A program made the position numbers and the translations under genes. From Corinectria fuckeliana (taxonomy: Eukaryota > Ascomycota > Sordariomycetes > Hypocreales > Nectriaceae), in NCBI GenBank assembly GCA_019137255.1, contig WPDH01000076.1, forward strand, positions 62,001 to 126,000: 64,000 bases of DNA, read 5' to 3'. The notes below the pieces were generated by a model. The model ran no database searches. It was not told the origin of the DNA and saw nothing but the letters and a program-made list of their open reading frames with translations. This document shows, in pieces, positions 11,857 to 23,400 of this stretch (the stretch's first letter is position 1; every line of letters starts with the position of its first letter).

Positions 11857-12969
11857 TTTCCTCGGGGGTGTGTTTCGTCTCTTTTGGATATGACTCCAAA
11901 GTTGGTTGATATCCACGGGGTTTGAGCGAGTCGGGCTGGGTTTCATTGAAGCGATTACTTACACTGGGTTCAGAGTGCTGGATATAGGAAGTTGGCAACA
12001 CTTTTGTCATGATACCAAATTGCAATTGACGACGCATCCTTCAACTCAATTGTTATTCGATCCACGGAAGCGTGACATGAGCTGCTAGAAACCTCTGATT
12101 GGAAAAGAGACTTGACAGACAAGCTATGGACTGCCAACGCCGTCTCCAAGGGACAGCTTAGCTTGTCTGCAATGCCAATTCAATCCAGCAGAAAGTAGCT
12201 CCGGTGTGCGGCCCGCAGCTGGCCGTCCTAAACCGCACCATGAATCCCAGCTATGCTGTCAGTCTACCAATCCAACTTGTAGTTAATCTCCTCAACGTGT
12301 TTTTTTTCAATTTCCTTTCTTTCTTCATGAGTCTACAATATATACCTACAGCCGACCATCGGATCTCGCATCTGTGTCCTTGGTGCGTAAGCTCGGGGGG
12401 GTTCGATGTCGGCCAATTTGCTTGAACGGTGAGAACGGGCTAGACTACCTACCTAGATAGTAGGTCTATCCCGTCTCTTACCCAGACTAAACCTCCTGGA
12501 TGCAGTCTAGTCCTCGAGCCCATGTGACTTCGCGCCAGTCTCGCCGCCGCGGCATGAGTCACGTCGCACCTTCGCACGTCACTGCGTCACGGGCGGGTGG
12601 TAGCCGGAGGGTCTTACTGCGATAACGGTTGCTTTTTGGGGTCGTGGAGCTTGTATCATTCGTGAACTTGTGACTCCGTGGAGGAGACATGCCTGGCATT
12701 AATACTCCATTGGTACCGAAGTGAACTTGGTTTCTGCCAGTTCTTTTTTAAACCCTCTTCCTTCTCCATCCTTTTCTTCCTGGTTCGGTTCAATTGAATC
12801 GCCGGATAAGTTTATTCCACCACAACGTAAGTACACCTCATATTGGCTCACCCCGCTGTAGCCTTACCTCGCCCCACCATTGCCTCTGAATAGTTGGGGC
12901 TTATGAATGATAATAGAGCCCGTTTGCCTTGTTCCCAAATCAAAACCCCTACCTTCAAAACGCCCCATC
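11857..12969. other. Intergenic, leader of GFA-family gene
   Basis: No gene visible. It contains a T run (12300-12307) and a C/T-rich stretch from about 12730 to 12800 that resembles a fungal core promoter and leader. Confidence 0.5.
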
Positions 12970-13704
12970 ATGGAGGCCCGATGCCAGTGCGGAGCCGTCA
13001 CCTTCACGACGCCCCTCGCCCAACCGCTGGCACTCTACATCTGCCATTGCTCCGAGTGTCGCCGCCAGACGAGCTCGGCGTTTGGCACCTCGGCCATCTT
13101 CCCTAGCTTCAGCTTGCCTGATACGGATCTACTGAGCTGCTACAGGTAGGAGCCGCTCTTTTCTGCGGAATCCAACCTGGCGAATAAGATCCGAAGAGCT
13201 GATTTCGGATACGTAGTCGACCCACGTCTTCGGGGCATAAGCTTTACTGGTACGTGAATGAGAATCATCCTCATTTTGCGGGTTCATGCCATTGAAACCC
13301 GTCCACTGACGAGCGTGTTTCAACAGCTACTTCTGCCGCAACTGCGGAACCCGTCTCATCCACACCACGCCGGTAAGAGGGCAACTCCCCTTCACACTAA
13401 CCCTCTCCCTCTCGAAACCGTCGTTGGAAAGATTGACGCTCACTCAACGTCCTAGAGCAAAAACGTCGTCTCCGTAAAGGGGGGCTGCATTGAAGGACTC
13501 GACTGGAAACGCGCAATCCACATCTGGACCAAGTCCGCCATGGTGCCCATCCCCGAGGGCTCGGAGACGCACTCGGAGGAGTCTGGCTTCACCGACTACG
13601 GCTCCACCCAGGAGATGCTCGACCAGCCTGGCGAGCTGACGGGCAACGGCGGCTGCGATAAACCAGAGTCTTCTGTGTCTGGCGCTTGTGAGTTGAGCGG
13701 GTGA
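12970..13704 (+). CDS. GFA-family (glutathione-dependent formaldehyde-activating-like, DUF636) protein
   Basis: The protein has 167 residues from four exons: 12970..13145, 13217..13249, 13327..13372 and 13456..13704. The second exon is only 33 nt; its sequence restores the family segment SRPTSSGHKLYCYFC across both junctions, so the short exon is well supported. The GFA zinc fold is clear: C-x-C at residues 5/7, CHCxEC at 25-30, and CxxCG at 73-77. The prototype catalyses or promotes addition of formaldehyde to glutathione, but most fungal paralogs have no assigned substrate. The C-terminal part carries the usual LDWKRAIHIWTKSAM block. The last residues (SVSGACELSG) are variable. It is convergent with the DUF1295 gene downstream. 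The family is certain; the biochemical role is not. Confidence 0.88.
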
Positions 13705-13987
13705 GGTAATTCGCTTATGCGTCGCTGCTTGCCTGTTGTTGGCGAGACACCCCGTGGGCTATTTGCAGAGTTATTTGTTCGAGGTGTAGTGAAGGTTGAA
13801 ATAGTTGACATTAACGCAGGTTGGGCGTTATCATTGATTGCAGAAACAACGGATGGGGTTCAAAGTCAACATTAACGAAGAAAAGTTTCAGGGCGCATAC
13901 AGCCGCATTCGACGCGCGATTAGGTGCTTATATTGCGCTCACATTATCATCATCTAATTCGTTTAGAATCAATTTGTCGCTTATATG

Positions 13988-15115
13988 TCATACAAGGTTT
14001 TGCTCATGACTTTCCCTGGCATTTCCACTTGTCTCGTTCCTGTTACCCTCGCCTTCTGACTGGCCGCCGCCGGGCCTGTCCATATCCGAATGCTTTGCGG
14101 GATCGAAGACATAAATAGGAAACTCGAGAAACACAGTCCGCTTGAGTACGGTGGGCATATTTTCGTACAACTGCGGCGGGAAAGGAATGAGGATGCTGGT
14201 CCGATTCAGCCAGCGCTTGTATCCCTCCCAGTTTTGATCCTTCTCGTAGCGCGACTTGGACTTGGGCCGCTCAGATAGAGTCAGGCCGGAGACGAACATG
14301 AGCAGAATCGTGAGGAAGAAGGGTCCGACGATGGTTGCATATAGAGCCTTGTAAGCCTGGCCTCGGACGTAGCCGTCTGCGGCGGAAGAAACAGCGATCA
14401 TGTAGATGGCTAGAGAGTTGTTAGCAGATGCCTCATTTAGGGGGAAACTGCAAGCTTACAAAACTGAACGAGGATCTCGCCAAAGTAGTTTGGATGACGC
14501 GACCAACCAAAAAAGCCCTTGTCGCAAACATCTTTCCCGTTGTGCGTCTTCCGGAACCTGTACTTTTGCACATCACTCAAGCTCTCCATGAGGAACCCGA
14601 CGGCAAACATGACGATGCCGGCAATGTCCCTCCCCGTGCCGAAGCCGTGCTGGGGATAACGGGTGACGTTGGGCGAGTTGATCAGCGTGACGGGCAGCGA
14701 GACGGTCCAGACCCAGACCATCTGGAAGACCCAGAAGCCGAGGAACGGGAAGAACCTGTCGCGCTTGTCGTCGAAGCGGTCGTCCTTGCCGGTGCGGAGG
14801 ATGCGGAACAGCAGGAAGCCCGAGAGGCGGAGGGCCCAGACGATGAGGAAGAGGCTGGCGACGACTTGGCGCGCGTGGTGGTGGCCGCTGAAGGCGAGGG
14901 TGAGGATGGCGACGAGGGCGAAGTTGGTGCCGCCAGCAAAGTCTAGAGACTATTATCAGCATTGTGTGTTTGGAATAGAAGGATGGTGAGAACGAACCGG
15001 TGAGTTTGTCGAATTTAAAGGTAAATGCTATGGCGAAGAAGAATAGCTGGTAGGCCACGGTGATTATAGCTGTGATTGCCAGGTAGTAGTTGTCGAGGAC
15101 GTGGACGACGGCCAT
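13988..15115 (-). CDS. DUF1295 / steroid 5-alpha-reductase-like membrane protein
   Basis: The protein has 340 residues on the minus strand: exons 15115..14998, 14942..14460 and 14409..13988, with introns of 55 and 50 nt. Splicing restores KLTDFAGGTNFA at the first junction and QFSIYMIAV at the second. Several hydrophobic helices are evident: the N-terminal YYLAITAIITVAYQLFFFAIAF, a second at FALVAILTLAF, and others around WVFQMVWVWTVSLPV and TIVGPFFLTILLMFVSG. The C-terminal half has the family signature GFFGWSRHPNYFGEI (about residue 190), also shared by NADPH-dependent sterol reductases and isoprenylcysteine methyltransferases. It is therefore probably an ER membrane enzyme acting on a lipid or sterol; the substrate is unknown. 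The last 40 residues are hydrophilic. Confidence 0.87.
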
Positions 15116-17174
15116 GATGGCGGCTTCGTGGGGTGAGATGAGAGGCCTGTGTACGACTCGCACATCAACAATAAGGTAGATATATATATGATACAAAGAC
15201 GGGAAATAGGCAGCGCAATTCTATACGACGAGATGTTCCGAACATGCTGGCGCACAACATAAGTCAATTGTCTTTCATTACAGTTTCTATCCTTTGGTGT
15301 TTGTATCGATGACGGGGAGACATTTAGTGTCGTCATCATCGACCAAGTCCCCCGCCGCTGTATTTTGGATGGGAAGGTACTTTGATGTCTCTAGACCGAA
15401 CTGGAGCGACAAAGGAATCCGCTTGGCATCACAGACGATCGAGTCGGCAACTTTCCATCTAGCAAGCTTATCTTAATCTTGTCTATCTTACATGCTTTGT
15501 ATGTATAGATTAAGTCGTTTGGGATTGCAACTTAGATTAGATGCAGATCTGATTGATATGCCTTCTGGGTTGTGGAAGTAAGTCACGTGTACCACATCAA
15601 GCTTGGCCTGCTATTCTTCTCCTTTTCATCTTGAGCTGCTTGACCTACCTTTACAAAGCACAGACGGTGGCACGACTGACCGAGAAAAGCGGTGGCTTGG
15701 ACTGTCAATTGGGTTACACCGTCGACGGAGACCTGGTTCAAGTGGCTTGAGTCGGCAAGGACTCCGAAACACTGGGGACGAACAAGCGTGAGCAGGGTAG
15801 TATCCGTCGAACCGCGTCCGACAGCGAATATCAACAGAATGGATCTTCTGGTGAGCCTCTAAGTACGAAGTAGATCAATAACTAGCCTCTAGCCTCGTAC
15901 TAATCTGAAGCGAGTGCCGAGATCTCGTTCCCATGCACGTCGGGCCCTCTCTTGGCCTTCATTTCAATTCGTCTCATCTCGCCTGGCATCTTGGCTCGCC
16001 ATTTGTCCATCACAGACTCTCTCCAACCACATCAACCCAAGCGCCTCAACTTGCATCTGCTGCACAACCCGTGCCACCGCGGCGCCTAAGTTGCTGCGGT
16101 AGGATCGTCTCCCAGCTTGAGACTCGTCGGCCCTCACCAGGCGTTTGATTCCCGTCGTCCGGGGATAGCTTGCTGCTCTGGCAATGTCTCTTGTAGTGTG
16201 GCGCCACTGGCGCCCCTCCTCAGGTCAAAAATTTGTCGATTCCAGTATTCATGACCGGACGATGTGGGTGCTGCTGCCCCTGTTCATCACAACCTGGTCC
16301 TTGCCATTCAATTCCTCGTCTGCCTCTTGTCTTTTCATTTTCGATTGACGTTTTTACCGGATTTTGCAAGTTGCGATGCAAGACTTTGTCGACGACATGT
16401 TACGGAAACTGAAGCCACCATGTGAAACCGAGCCGTCTCCCGTCCGTTTAGCCACGATGCGACGTCACAGCCCCTCAGCATCATCATCCCCCTCATCCGT
16501 TCAGCAAGCGCTTGTCACTTGTCAGGACTCCGTCTCGAAGAGAACCCACCCACACCCGCCGCACCCATCCCTGACGATGCCAACCAGCCTTCATCCCTGG
16601 TTTCTACCTAACTACTACAGTATCAAATCCCCGTTTGAGGCTCAGTCTCGACCCCCAGATCCAGAGATGCCCACCCGAGACGGCCTCTGCTGCTCCCTTG
16701 GCGCCGGTACAACGGTTGCCCTACCGTACGACATCCCGGGGGTGTATGTCGGGGTCCGTTGAGCCGTCCTAACTCCTCCCTGGAAAGCTCGTGGTGCCAT
16801 TTTTCTTCCATCGATCTATCTCTCTTTTCCATTTTGCTATTGTCTGCCGCAGATAATCTTTGCCGCAATCATCGATCGTTTCCCCCGTGGCGTCGGGCTA
16901 GGACCTGACGGCATAATCGATCACTTCTCCGTTCCTTTCTTCACCTGCCCCGGGCAGCCATTTCGATCTCGAACCTAGCCAAGCATTGCGCCACGGATTA
17001 TTTCGTCTAATTCAACTTTCTGGGCATCACCTCGTACCTAGACGGTCTGGTTTTGACCCCGACTATATCAACGGCTGGACTGTTGTGCCATTTTCTTTTA
17101 CGCGAGCCGTAGGAACAGATCAGGAACAGATCTATTCTTTTTGTCGAGTGGACGAGAGTCTTGGGAGACGCAAA
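15116..17174. other. 2-kb intergenic interval
   Basis: No gene I can support. It contains the divergent promoters of the DUF1295 gene and the Val/Thr-repeat gene. A 129-residue open frame from ATG 16376 has no recognisable motif and may lie in the leader of the downstream gene. Confidence 0.5.
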
Positions 17175-18379
17175 ATGAGGATAATTACGCTGGGGTTCTG
17201 GACTCTGTTCTTCCTTGCCCAGGTTGGTGCCTAACATCGAGAACTAGAACCTCCGAAAGCTAATGAGATTCAAGGCTGAGGCCAACTGGGAAAACAACCA
17301 TCGCCACCGGTTGAAGACACAAGAGTCCGTCAGCACCGATGGCAACGCAACTGTATCGGCCGCCAAGTTCGAAGGGTAAGTCGCCGATCAGGCCGCTGGC
17401 ATCGGATCACGCTTAACATCATTCCTAGGCTTCGGATCTCGTACATCACGCAGCTTGTAACTACGACTGCAATGGTTACTGTCGCCGCCAATGCGATCAC
17501 CGTAACTCAAGTTGCCGAGGCAGCGGTAAGCACCGCAAGACACCTTGGGCCTCGTGCATTTTGCTAATAAGGATATGCTTTGCAGGCTGTCACTATGACT
17601 GAGACGGTACACTCACGCTCAGCTTCGTCGCTTCCGTGCAACATGCTAACCCTCACAAGGTTGTCCAGCCTGTCACCGCGACAGAGGTTGTCACGATAGC
17701 TGGGGAAGCACCGGTAAATGCTCATCAGTCCTGAGCGATTCGCCATATGCTTACACAAGGAAGCCCGCAGTCACCATCGTTCAGACCGTCACTGTATTCG
17801 GCGACGCTGCAGTAAGAAATCCACCCCTTACAACTTCTGCGTATTGTTGCTAACGCGTCCTAGCCGGCCACCAACATTCTCAGCGGGACGGAGAGTGTTG
17901 CTTTCCAGAACGGCATCGGAGTCTCGACAATTCCCATTGCCGAGAGCGCCTTGCCAACTACGACCTTCACCTTTGACCCTTTCGCAACTAGTCAAGGATC
18001 CGTCACTAATACTCCTGTCGCTGAGACGCCCTCCATTGCGCAGACCACTCCCGTCGCTAAGACCACATCTATCGCTACCACCACGAAGTCAAGCAAGACA
18101 ATGGACCGCGAAATCATAATGACGCCCACGACGGCGACTCTGGCGAAAGCCACCGACCTCGTCCCATCGGTCGATCTGGGTGGCCTCAAGCCCGATGCCT
18201 CGGCGCAGCTTGGATCTGTAGTCCAGGGCACGACGGCCGCCGCAGATGCCGCATCCACGGTCAGGACTCGGGCCAAGATCGACATCTCTACCTTTAGCCT
18301 TAGCAGTGTTCTCAACCTAGGCAACTTGGTGCCGGCTACGGCTGCCGCCATTGAGGCCCGGGCGACAAGTGCTCTGTAG
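17175..18379 (+). CDS. Predicted secreted Val/Thr/Ala-rich protein encoded by seven small exons
   Basis: I predict 294 residues from exons 17175..17222, 17275..17375, 17429..17525, 17586..17606, 17660..17713, 17764..17811 and 17864..18379. All six introns are 50-60 nt with GT-AG ends, and every junction keeps the frame; the inner exons from exon 4 on are phase 0. Exon 1 plus the first codons of exon 2 give a signal peptide: Met-Arg, a hydrophobic core (IITLGFWTLFFLAQ), then AEA. After a short hydrophilic part, the small exons each encode one Val/Thr repeat of the form AVTxTET or PVTATEVVTIAGEAP. The large last exon is Thr/Ser/Ala-rich with a less polar C-terminus. No enzyme domain is visible. 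A cell-wall or extracellular, heavily O-glycosylated protein is the likely role by composition. The acceptor of exon 5 could be nine bases further on (17669). Confidence 0.65.
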
Positions 18380-18613
18380 AATGGCGGGCGGAAGATGGCG
18401 AAGGATTAACGAACAGATCCACTGTACGAGTATAGTGGAGGTTTTGGCGATACCGCTTGGAGAAGATGTATATATAGATTTGTTTTCCGTCCAGTGATAA
18501 TAATATGAGCTAGTCTCATGGATTCTGGGCCTGCGCGTGCATTCGTCTTTGTATGGGTATAATGCATGTCGTGCCTTTTTACCTCCCTTTTCCCAAACGC
18601 CGAGTTCATGGTT

Positions 18614-19498
18614 TCATTTCTTCTCTACAGCCGCGCCTCTTGATGCCAGCCTCATCTTCTTCGCCTCTCGCTTGCTCATCGCCTGGGGGTCCTCGCCACC
18701 GCCCTTGCGCTTCTTCTTCCCATCTGCCTTTTTTTTCTGGCCATCGGGGGTTTCGTCTTGGCCATCGTTATCCTGTTTCGCAACCTCGACGATGTCAACG
18801 ACGCCCCTGAATCCACTCCTCTTCATGCCCTCGTTGACCACCACGCCCCGGGGGAGAGCTCCAAGACCCAGCATGCCCTTCTCGCTCGGCAGGCTCCAGA
18901 CGCTTAGCAAGTTGACGACGTCGGCGGGGGCGCGCAAGGATAGCGCATCCTTGGCCTCGCTGCTTAGGACGATGCCGCGGCCGCGCGTAGCCCGGACGAG
19001 GTTGGTAACATTGCCGATGAAGGCGGACCGGCCGCGGGTGTCGGCGGCCAGAGCCTGGGCGTAGCAGACTTCGAAGCGCACGCCACGGGCGATGGCGGTC
19101 ATGCAGAGCTTGGGCTTGAAGTAGAAGGGCAGCTGCTGGGCGAGGTCGAGGGAGATGAGAGGGATGTCGAGGGTGAGGCAGGCGTTCTGGAAGGCCTGGG
19201 AGGTGCCGGGCCGGACGGCGAGGATGTCATAGGCGGCGACGAGGGTCTGGAGGCGGAAGCCCGGGGTGCCGGGGTCGGTGAGGGGGATGGTGGCACGGTG
19301 GAGGATGTTAGGGAGCTTCTTGGCGGTGGTGGAGGACGGCAGGGACGGGAACGGCGCGGCGGGCGCGGAGGGGAGCGGCAGAGTAAGACTGTGGTTCAGG
19401 GCGACGGTAGCGTAGCCGAGGGCGGAGGCGAGGGTGAGAGTCTGGAGGAGCTGGTCTAGGGTCGTGGAGGGCGACCAGGCGATGTTGAGGTCGTACAT
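18614..19498 (-). CDS. RPP1: RNase P/MRP protein subunit Rpp1 (p30)
   Basis: An intronless minus-strand gene of 294 residues. Rpp1/p30 is a protein subunit shared by nuclear RNase P (5' maturation of tRNAs) and RNase MRP (rRNA processing). The p30 TIM-barrel-like fold is visible from the N-terminus: MYDLNIAW, then ASALGYATVALNHS, then a TLVAAYDILAVRPGTSQAFQNAC block and LDIPLISLDLAQQLPFYFKP. The RGVRFEVCYAQAL strand and the GNVTNLVRATRGRGIVLSSEA segment follow. It ends with PADVVNLLSVW and a long Lys/Arg-rich tail (KKKADGKKKRKGGG) that suits nucleolar targeting and RNA contact. It is convergent with the Val/Thr-repeat gene, only about 230 nt away. Confidence 0.92.
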   Translation of the reverse strand: MYDLNIAWSPSTTLDQLLQTLTLASALGYATVALNHSLTLPLPSAPAAPFPSLPSSTTAKKLPNILHRATIPLTDPGTPGFRLQTLVAAYDILAVRPGTSQAFQNACLTLDIPLISLDLAQQLPFYFKPKLCMTAIARGVRFEVCYAQALAADTRGRSAFIGNVTNLVRATRGRGIVLSSEAKDALSLRAPADVVNLLSVWSLPSEKGMLGLGALPRGVVVNEGMKRSGFRGVVDIVEVAKQDNDGQDETPDGQKKKADGKKKRKGGGEDPQAMSKREAKKMRLASRGAAVEKK

Positions 19499-20214
19499 GA
19501 TTATGACGGTGGCTGTCGCGAGAGGGAGGTTGGTGTCGTGGGTGTGCTACAGCATGGTCAAGCCGGAAGAAGTCCACGAACTGGCTGTTCCGAGGGGTGA
19601 TAGTGCCGCAGCCTGTGAGTTAAGCGGTATTGCGCGCCCGGGTAGTCAATGTCCGTGGCGTGGGCGTTGGTGTCGCGTGGAATTGAAGATTGTCGCGATG
19701 TTGGAGTCGGGTTTAGCTTTTCCTTTTTTTTCACTCTCCCACCAATGACGCAGGTACTGCGGAAGCTATGGCCCGTGCGCTTCCGGGGGGGCAATGTCCG
19801 CTAACGTTCTGGCGGGTTAGCACCTAATTACTTAGACTAGACTAGGTACCTTGGCACCTAGGTTAGGCTCAGCGGGTGGCGGTTTGTGGTTTAGGTTAGG
19901 TGGGTTGCCAAGCTACTGCGCCTCCCCACACAAAGCCAACTATTAGTGACGAACACAGCGTGACCCTCCGCCTCTCCCCGTCCCCGTCACTATCCTCCCG
20001 CAACACTCGGCGACTCTCCTTGCGCCTGCGATCTCCATTCCGCCTTTTCGCTGCCGGCTCTTCCGACGCCCTCGATTGTCTCCTCTAGACGACCTTCCTA
20101 CTACCTAGCTACCTACCTACCGAATTGCCGCCACTCTCGCAACTTGCAACTCGCATCCGAAACTCGCACCCGAAACCCGCGCTTCGTTGGTTGGCCGCGC
20201 CACCAACCGCCGCC
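19499..20214. other. Bidirectional promoter between RPP1 and the zinc-ribbon gene
   Basis: 716 nt between divergent starts. It contains short CCTAGGT/TTAGGTTAGG-like repeats around 19830-19905 and CTACCTACCTACC near 20100. No reading frame is supportable. Confidence 0.55.
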
Positions 20215-20692
20215 ATGTTCTTCTTCTTCGTGTGCGGCGAGCACACCTTCCGCAAGGAAGTCAAGGGCTACGAGGGCATGGTCTGCCAGTGCCACCATTG
20301 CGGAAACATGGCTGCCCATGTTATGAAGAGCAATCCGTGGTTTACCTTTTGCTGGATTGTACGCCTCTCCCTACAGTTTCGTCTCTATTGAGCCTCGACT
20401 CTCTCTATGTTCCCGTTCACTTCACGTATCAGTTGCTAACCACTCGAAACGCTTCTCGAAACAGCCCATCATCCCTCTCTCCTTCTCTGGCTACACCGAT
20501 GTCGCGTGCCGCATCTGCAACTTCCACCAGCCCCTCGAGAACCGCCAGGACGTCAAGGCCATGATCAACGGCGGAGGCGGCGGCACCACCGGCGGATACC
20601 CTCCTCCTCATGGCGCAGAGGGCGCACACACTGGACCTCCGCCTCCCCAGGGCCCTCCGCAGGGAGGTAACCCGCCTATGCGATATGGCTAA
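20215..20692 (+). CDS. Small zinc-ribbon protein (zinc_ribbon_15 type)
   Basis: The protein has 123 residues from exons 20215..20358 and 20465..20692, joined in phase 0 across a 106-nt intron. It begins MFFFFVCGEHTF and carries a four-cysteine ribbon: CQCHHC at residues 24-29 and CRIC at 63-66, with NPWFTFCWIPIIPLSFSGY between them. This is the layout of the fungal zinc_ribbon_15 family, whose members are short and of unknown role. The last 40 residues are Gly/Pro-rich and low-complexity, ending in RYG. The chosen ATG has GCC before it; an upstream in-frame extension lacks any conserved residues. It is divergent from RPP1. Confidence 0.8.
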
Positions 20693-22378
20693 GCGACCTG
20701 AGTCTGCTGGGCGACTCACACCCCGCCGCAAGTCTACAGTGACAGACGAGTGCGCTGGCGCGGATGCGTTGGCAAACTTGGTGTCCAACACCCAAAGTTT
20801 ATCTTTTGTTTGATGCCTTTTTTTTTCGTGTCTAGGGAAGGCAAATATAGCCTGGCGTTTGGCGCATTGGGTGAGGGCGGTGATGCTTGGTGACGAGGAT
20901 GAGGATGAGGATGCCGCGCAAGCCGGCAAGCATGTGCTTTCTATCACCATCAAGCCGTTTGTCGTGCTTAGAGATCAAGGACCGCACTTTGTACATGAAA
21001 CAGGCATTTATGCAAGCTTATAACGCCGTTCCATCCTATGCGCTTCTCTCATTTCTATACTGGCCTTGCTGACTACTAAGCTGACCCAGTAGCACTAACT
21101 GCCCTATTTGCCAAGGTAGAGACTATTAACTACCTACGCGAGTGTTAGCCAATCAACACCAGCAGGTTCGCTTCACATGACTCCTGAATGATTAAAAATA
21201 AGTAAACCTGAGTTTTCAAGAGCCTCCATCATTTTGAAAATATTTTAATGGTTTGAGAGCTATATAGAGCGAGTATGTTGAAAAACACCTATCACCTACA
21301 CCTTGAAAGAGCAAAAAACTTCCTGTTCAATAAGCAGAAGACGCCATACATCCGCTACTATGTAAACTAGAGAATTGCAGATAAGCTACTATTACAAGTG
21401 ATCAATAAATAGAAACCCCTCTGCTATTAATTACAATCCATATTGACCCATTCCCAACTTGATAATAAGGGAAGTTCGGTTAAGGCTATAGACTGCTTAT
21501 TAAGTCGTAGAGCTCCTGCTCCTCTGCCTTTATTTCGAAGTGTTAAACGTGCATCTTCTTCCGTGGCAGGACAGTAGACTATTATAACTAGACTACATAT
21601 AAGCGTATTGGTGGTCATGGGAGCTGCGCGGGTGGCCGGGATAAGTATGGTCCGCTTGTTTGCACTGTGGCAGGCTTTCGCGCCTGGAGACGACAGCGAA
21701 GGTATGGTGATTGGGGTTCAAGGGCGAAGAGGAAGGTCGTGTCAGTGGTGTTGTCTTTGTGGGTCTTGGTATTGTAATTTTCCTCGTATGCATTGGGACA
21801 ACGTACGTAGACTTCTCGCTTTGATGTTTGGTCAGAGCTACATGACCGAGCGGAAGGACTAAGAGACTAGCATCTTGAGTCAACACATGCCAAGCATTAC
21901 TGAGCTTCATTCTGTTTTGTCGTAAGTGCAGACCAGAGTCGCACAATAAAGTGACATATGTACTCTGTGAGTATCAGATCTAGTAGTCATCGGGAGCGGG
22001 TGATACACTTTGCAACATTTAGCGAAGGTTGTACACAGAATTGCCCAAACATCAGCGTACCAAACGCCCTTACATTAGAGAGTGATGGCAATGCAATTAC
22101 AACTGTAGAATGTTAGGCACAGTGTTTAAGACAGAAAACACACAATTTCCGAGACAAGGTGTAGTGGAACAGAGTATCTTAAGGGACAGATGCGAATCTT
22201 GAAACTTGCCACATCCTTCGTGTCTATTCCATTATACATTATTGCTTCCCTTGCCCTTTAGGCGGCCGTTACTTGATCACAAAAGTATCCTCTTTAGAGT
22301 CAGTATACAGTGTGAAGACTCTTAGTAAAATATCTCCTCCCCATGTAATGTGTTGACTCAATGAAGAACCTCCCGAAG
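20693..22378. other. AT-richer, ORF-poor tract (possible decayed mobile element)
   Basis: From about 21000 the sequence becomes visibly richer in A/T than its surroundings and dense in stop codons on all frames. Short stretches of plausible protein text occur, such as 21270-21360 on the plus strand and 21427-21618 on the minus strand, but no domain or terminal repeat could be recognised. It has the look of old, mutated non-coding or transposon-derived DNA. Confidence 0.4.
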
Positions 22379-23345
22379 TTATACAAGATTAGTAAGGCGT
22401 TGGGCTATCAATTCCAACAGCTCGTTTAGACGTTTCAGATCTTCACTGACGCTTTCCACCACCTCTTTCAAACTGTCGATAGATGCAACAAGTACTTCGT
22501 TTTCGCCCTGTGAGCGATGAGGAACGGTTCTTCTGACAGGAGCCACCTCATTTTGTGCATGTTGGATCGCTTCTGTATCAACGGGGGCTTCCTTGTGTCC
22601 ATCTGGACCAGCCGCAGTTGGGGTAACCCTCATTTGAGCCTCTTGTTCAGCATCATGAAGGGCGTTTGCCGCGGAGGTGGCAAGCGAATCCCAGTCGTCA
22701 GGTTAGGAAGATTAATGCTGGACCGGAAGAAAAATGATGGGGTACTTACTAGTAGCTTGCCTTTAGAGACCCGGCGTGCTGCTGCCTGAAGGGCCCGGGC
22801 TTGTGAGCGGGCAGCAGTAGGAACCTTGAGAGTTAATACCCCATAGAGTAGAAGATGCATATATAAATACCTTTCGACATATGGTGCCCTCGCTAGAACA
22901 GCCAAAACATTTGCGGCCTGAGATTAATAGAGATTAGCACTCAATATGGTAAAGGGTGGAGTGAATACAAACCTGTTTGATGCACACAGAGGGAATTTGG
23001 TCCGTCTTTTATTATTTTGAATACACATGAAACGCAAGGGTATTGTAGCGGAGTGCCAGGGCTGATTCGGGCCCTCTTCGTTGGCGGCGCGTCGTTGCTG
23101 TTATCGGTGTCGTTGCTGACCTCACTGTCGCTGCTGTCCTCGGCGTCGTTGCTGTCTTCGTCGCTTGGGACGTACTCACTGCCGCTATCGTCCTCGACTA
23201 CACTGTTGGGGAGTTCATAATAGTGCTATAGATGTTAGATGAGTTCGTGTACATAAGAACAACCGCAGAGGGAACAGTGAGAACTTACGAATGGAAACGT
23301 GGGATCAAAGTCTTCCGTGCCTTGATTGTGGCCAACAAAGGTTGA
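22379..23345 (-). CDS. Fungal protein with a CxxC...C...CxxC zinc-cluster-like motif, 5' end unresolved, one splice site defective
   Basis: Minus-strand exons: 23345..23289, 23225..22973, 22917..22871, 22824..22750 and a last coding stretch from about 22702 down to 22379. The first three junctions keep the frame. Together they encode an acidic head (VVEDDSGSEYVPSDEDSND) and a nuclear-type KRAR. Next comes a cysteine motif, CVSC at the start and CFGCSSEGTIC at the end, with a single Cys between. A helix LQAAARRVSKGK follows, then DWDSLATSAANALHDAEQ and a C-terminal coiled coil (SIDSLKEVVESVSEDLKRL). I recall similar layouts in uncharacterised, copy-number-variable Sordariomycete proteins. The intron after 22750 has a good donor (GTAAGT) and branch (CTAAC) but no AG before the DWDS frame, so this copy may be broken or spliced unusually. 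An earlier exon ending at 23400 is likely, but the start codon was not found. Confidence 0.45.
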
Positions 23346-23400
23346 CTGTCGATAAAGAATAAGCATGATGCTAATGATTAGTTCAAAGGGACTAATTACC

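Noticed and set aside
16376..16762. 129-codon open frame before the Val/Thr-repeat gene
   Set aside because: No domain; low-complexity Ser/Pro/His; more likely leader or promoter sequence.
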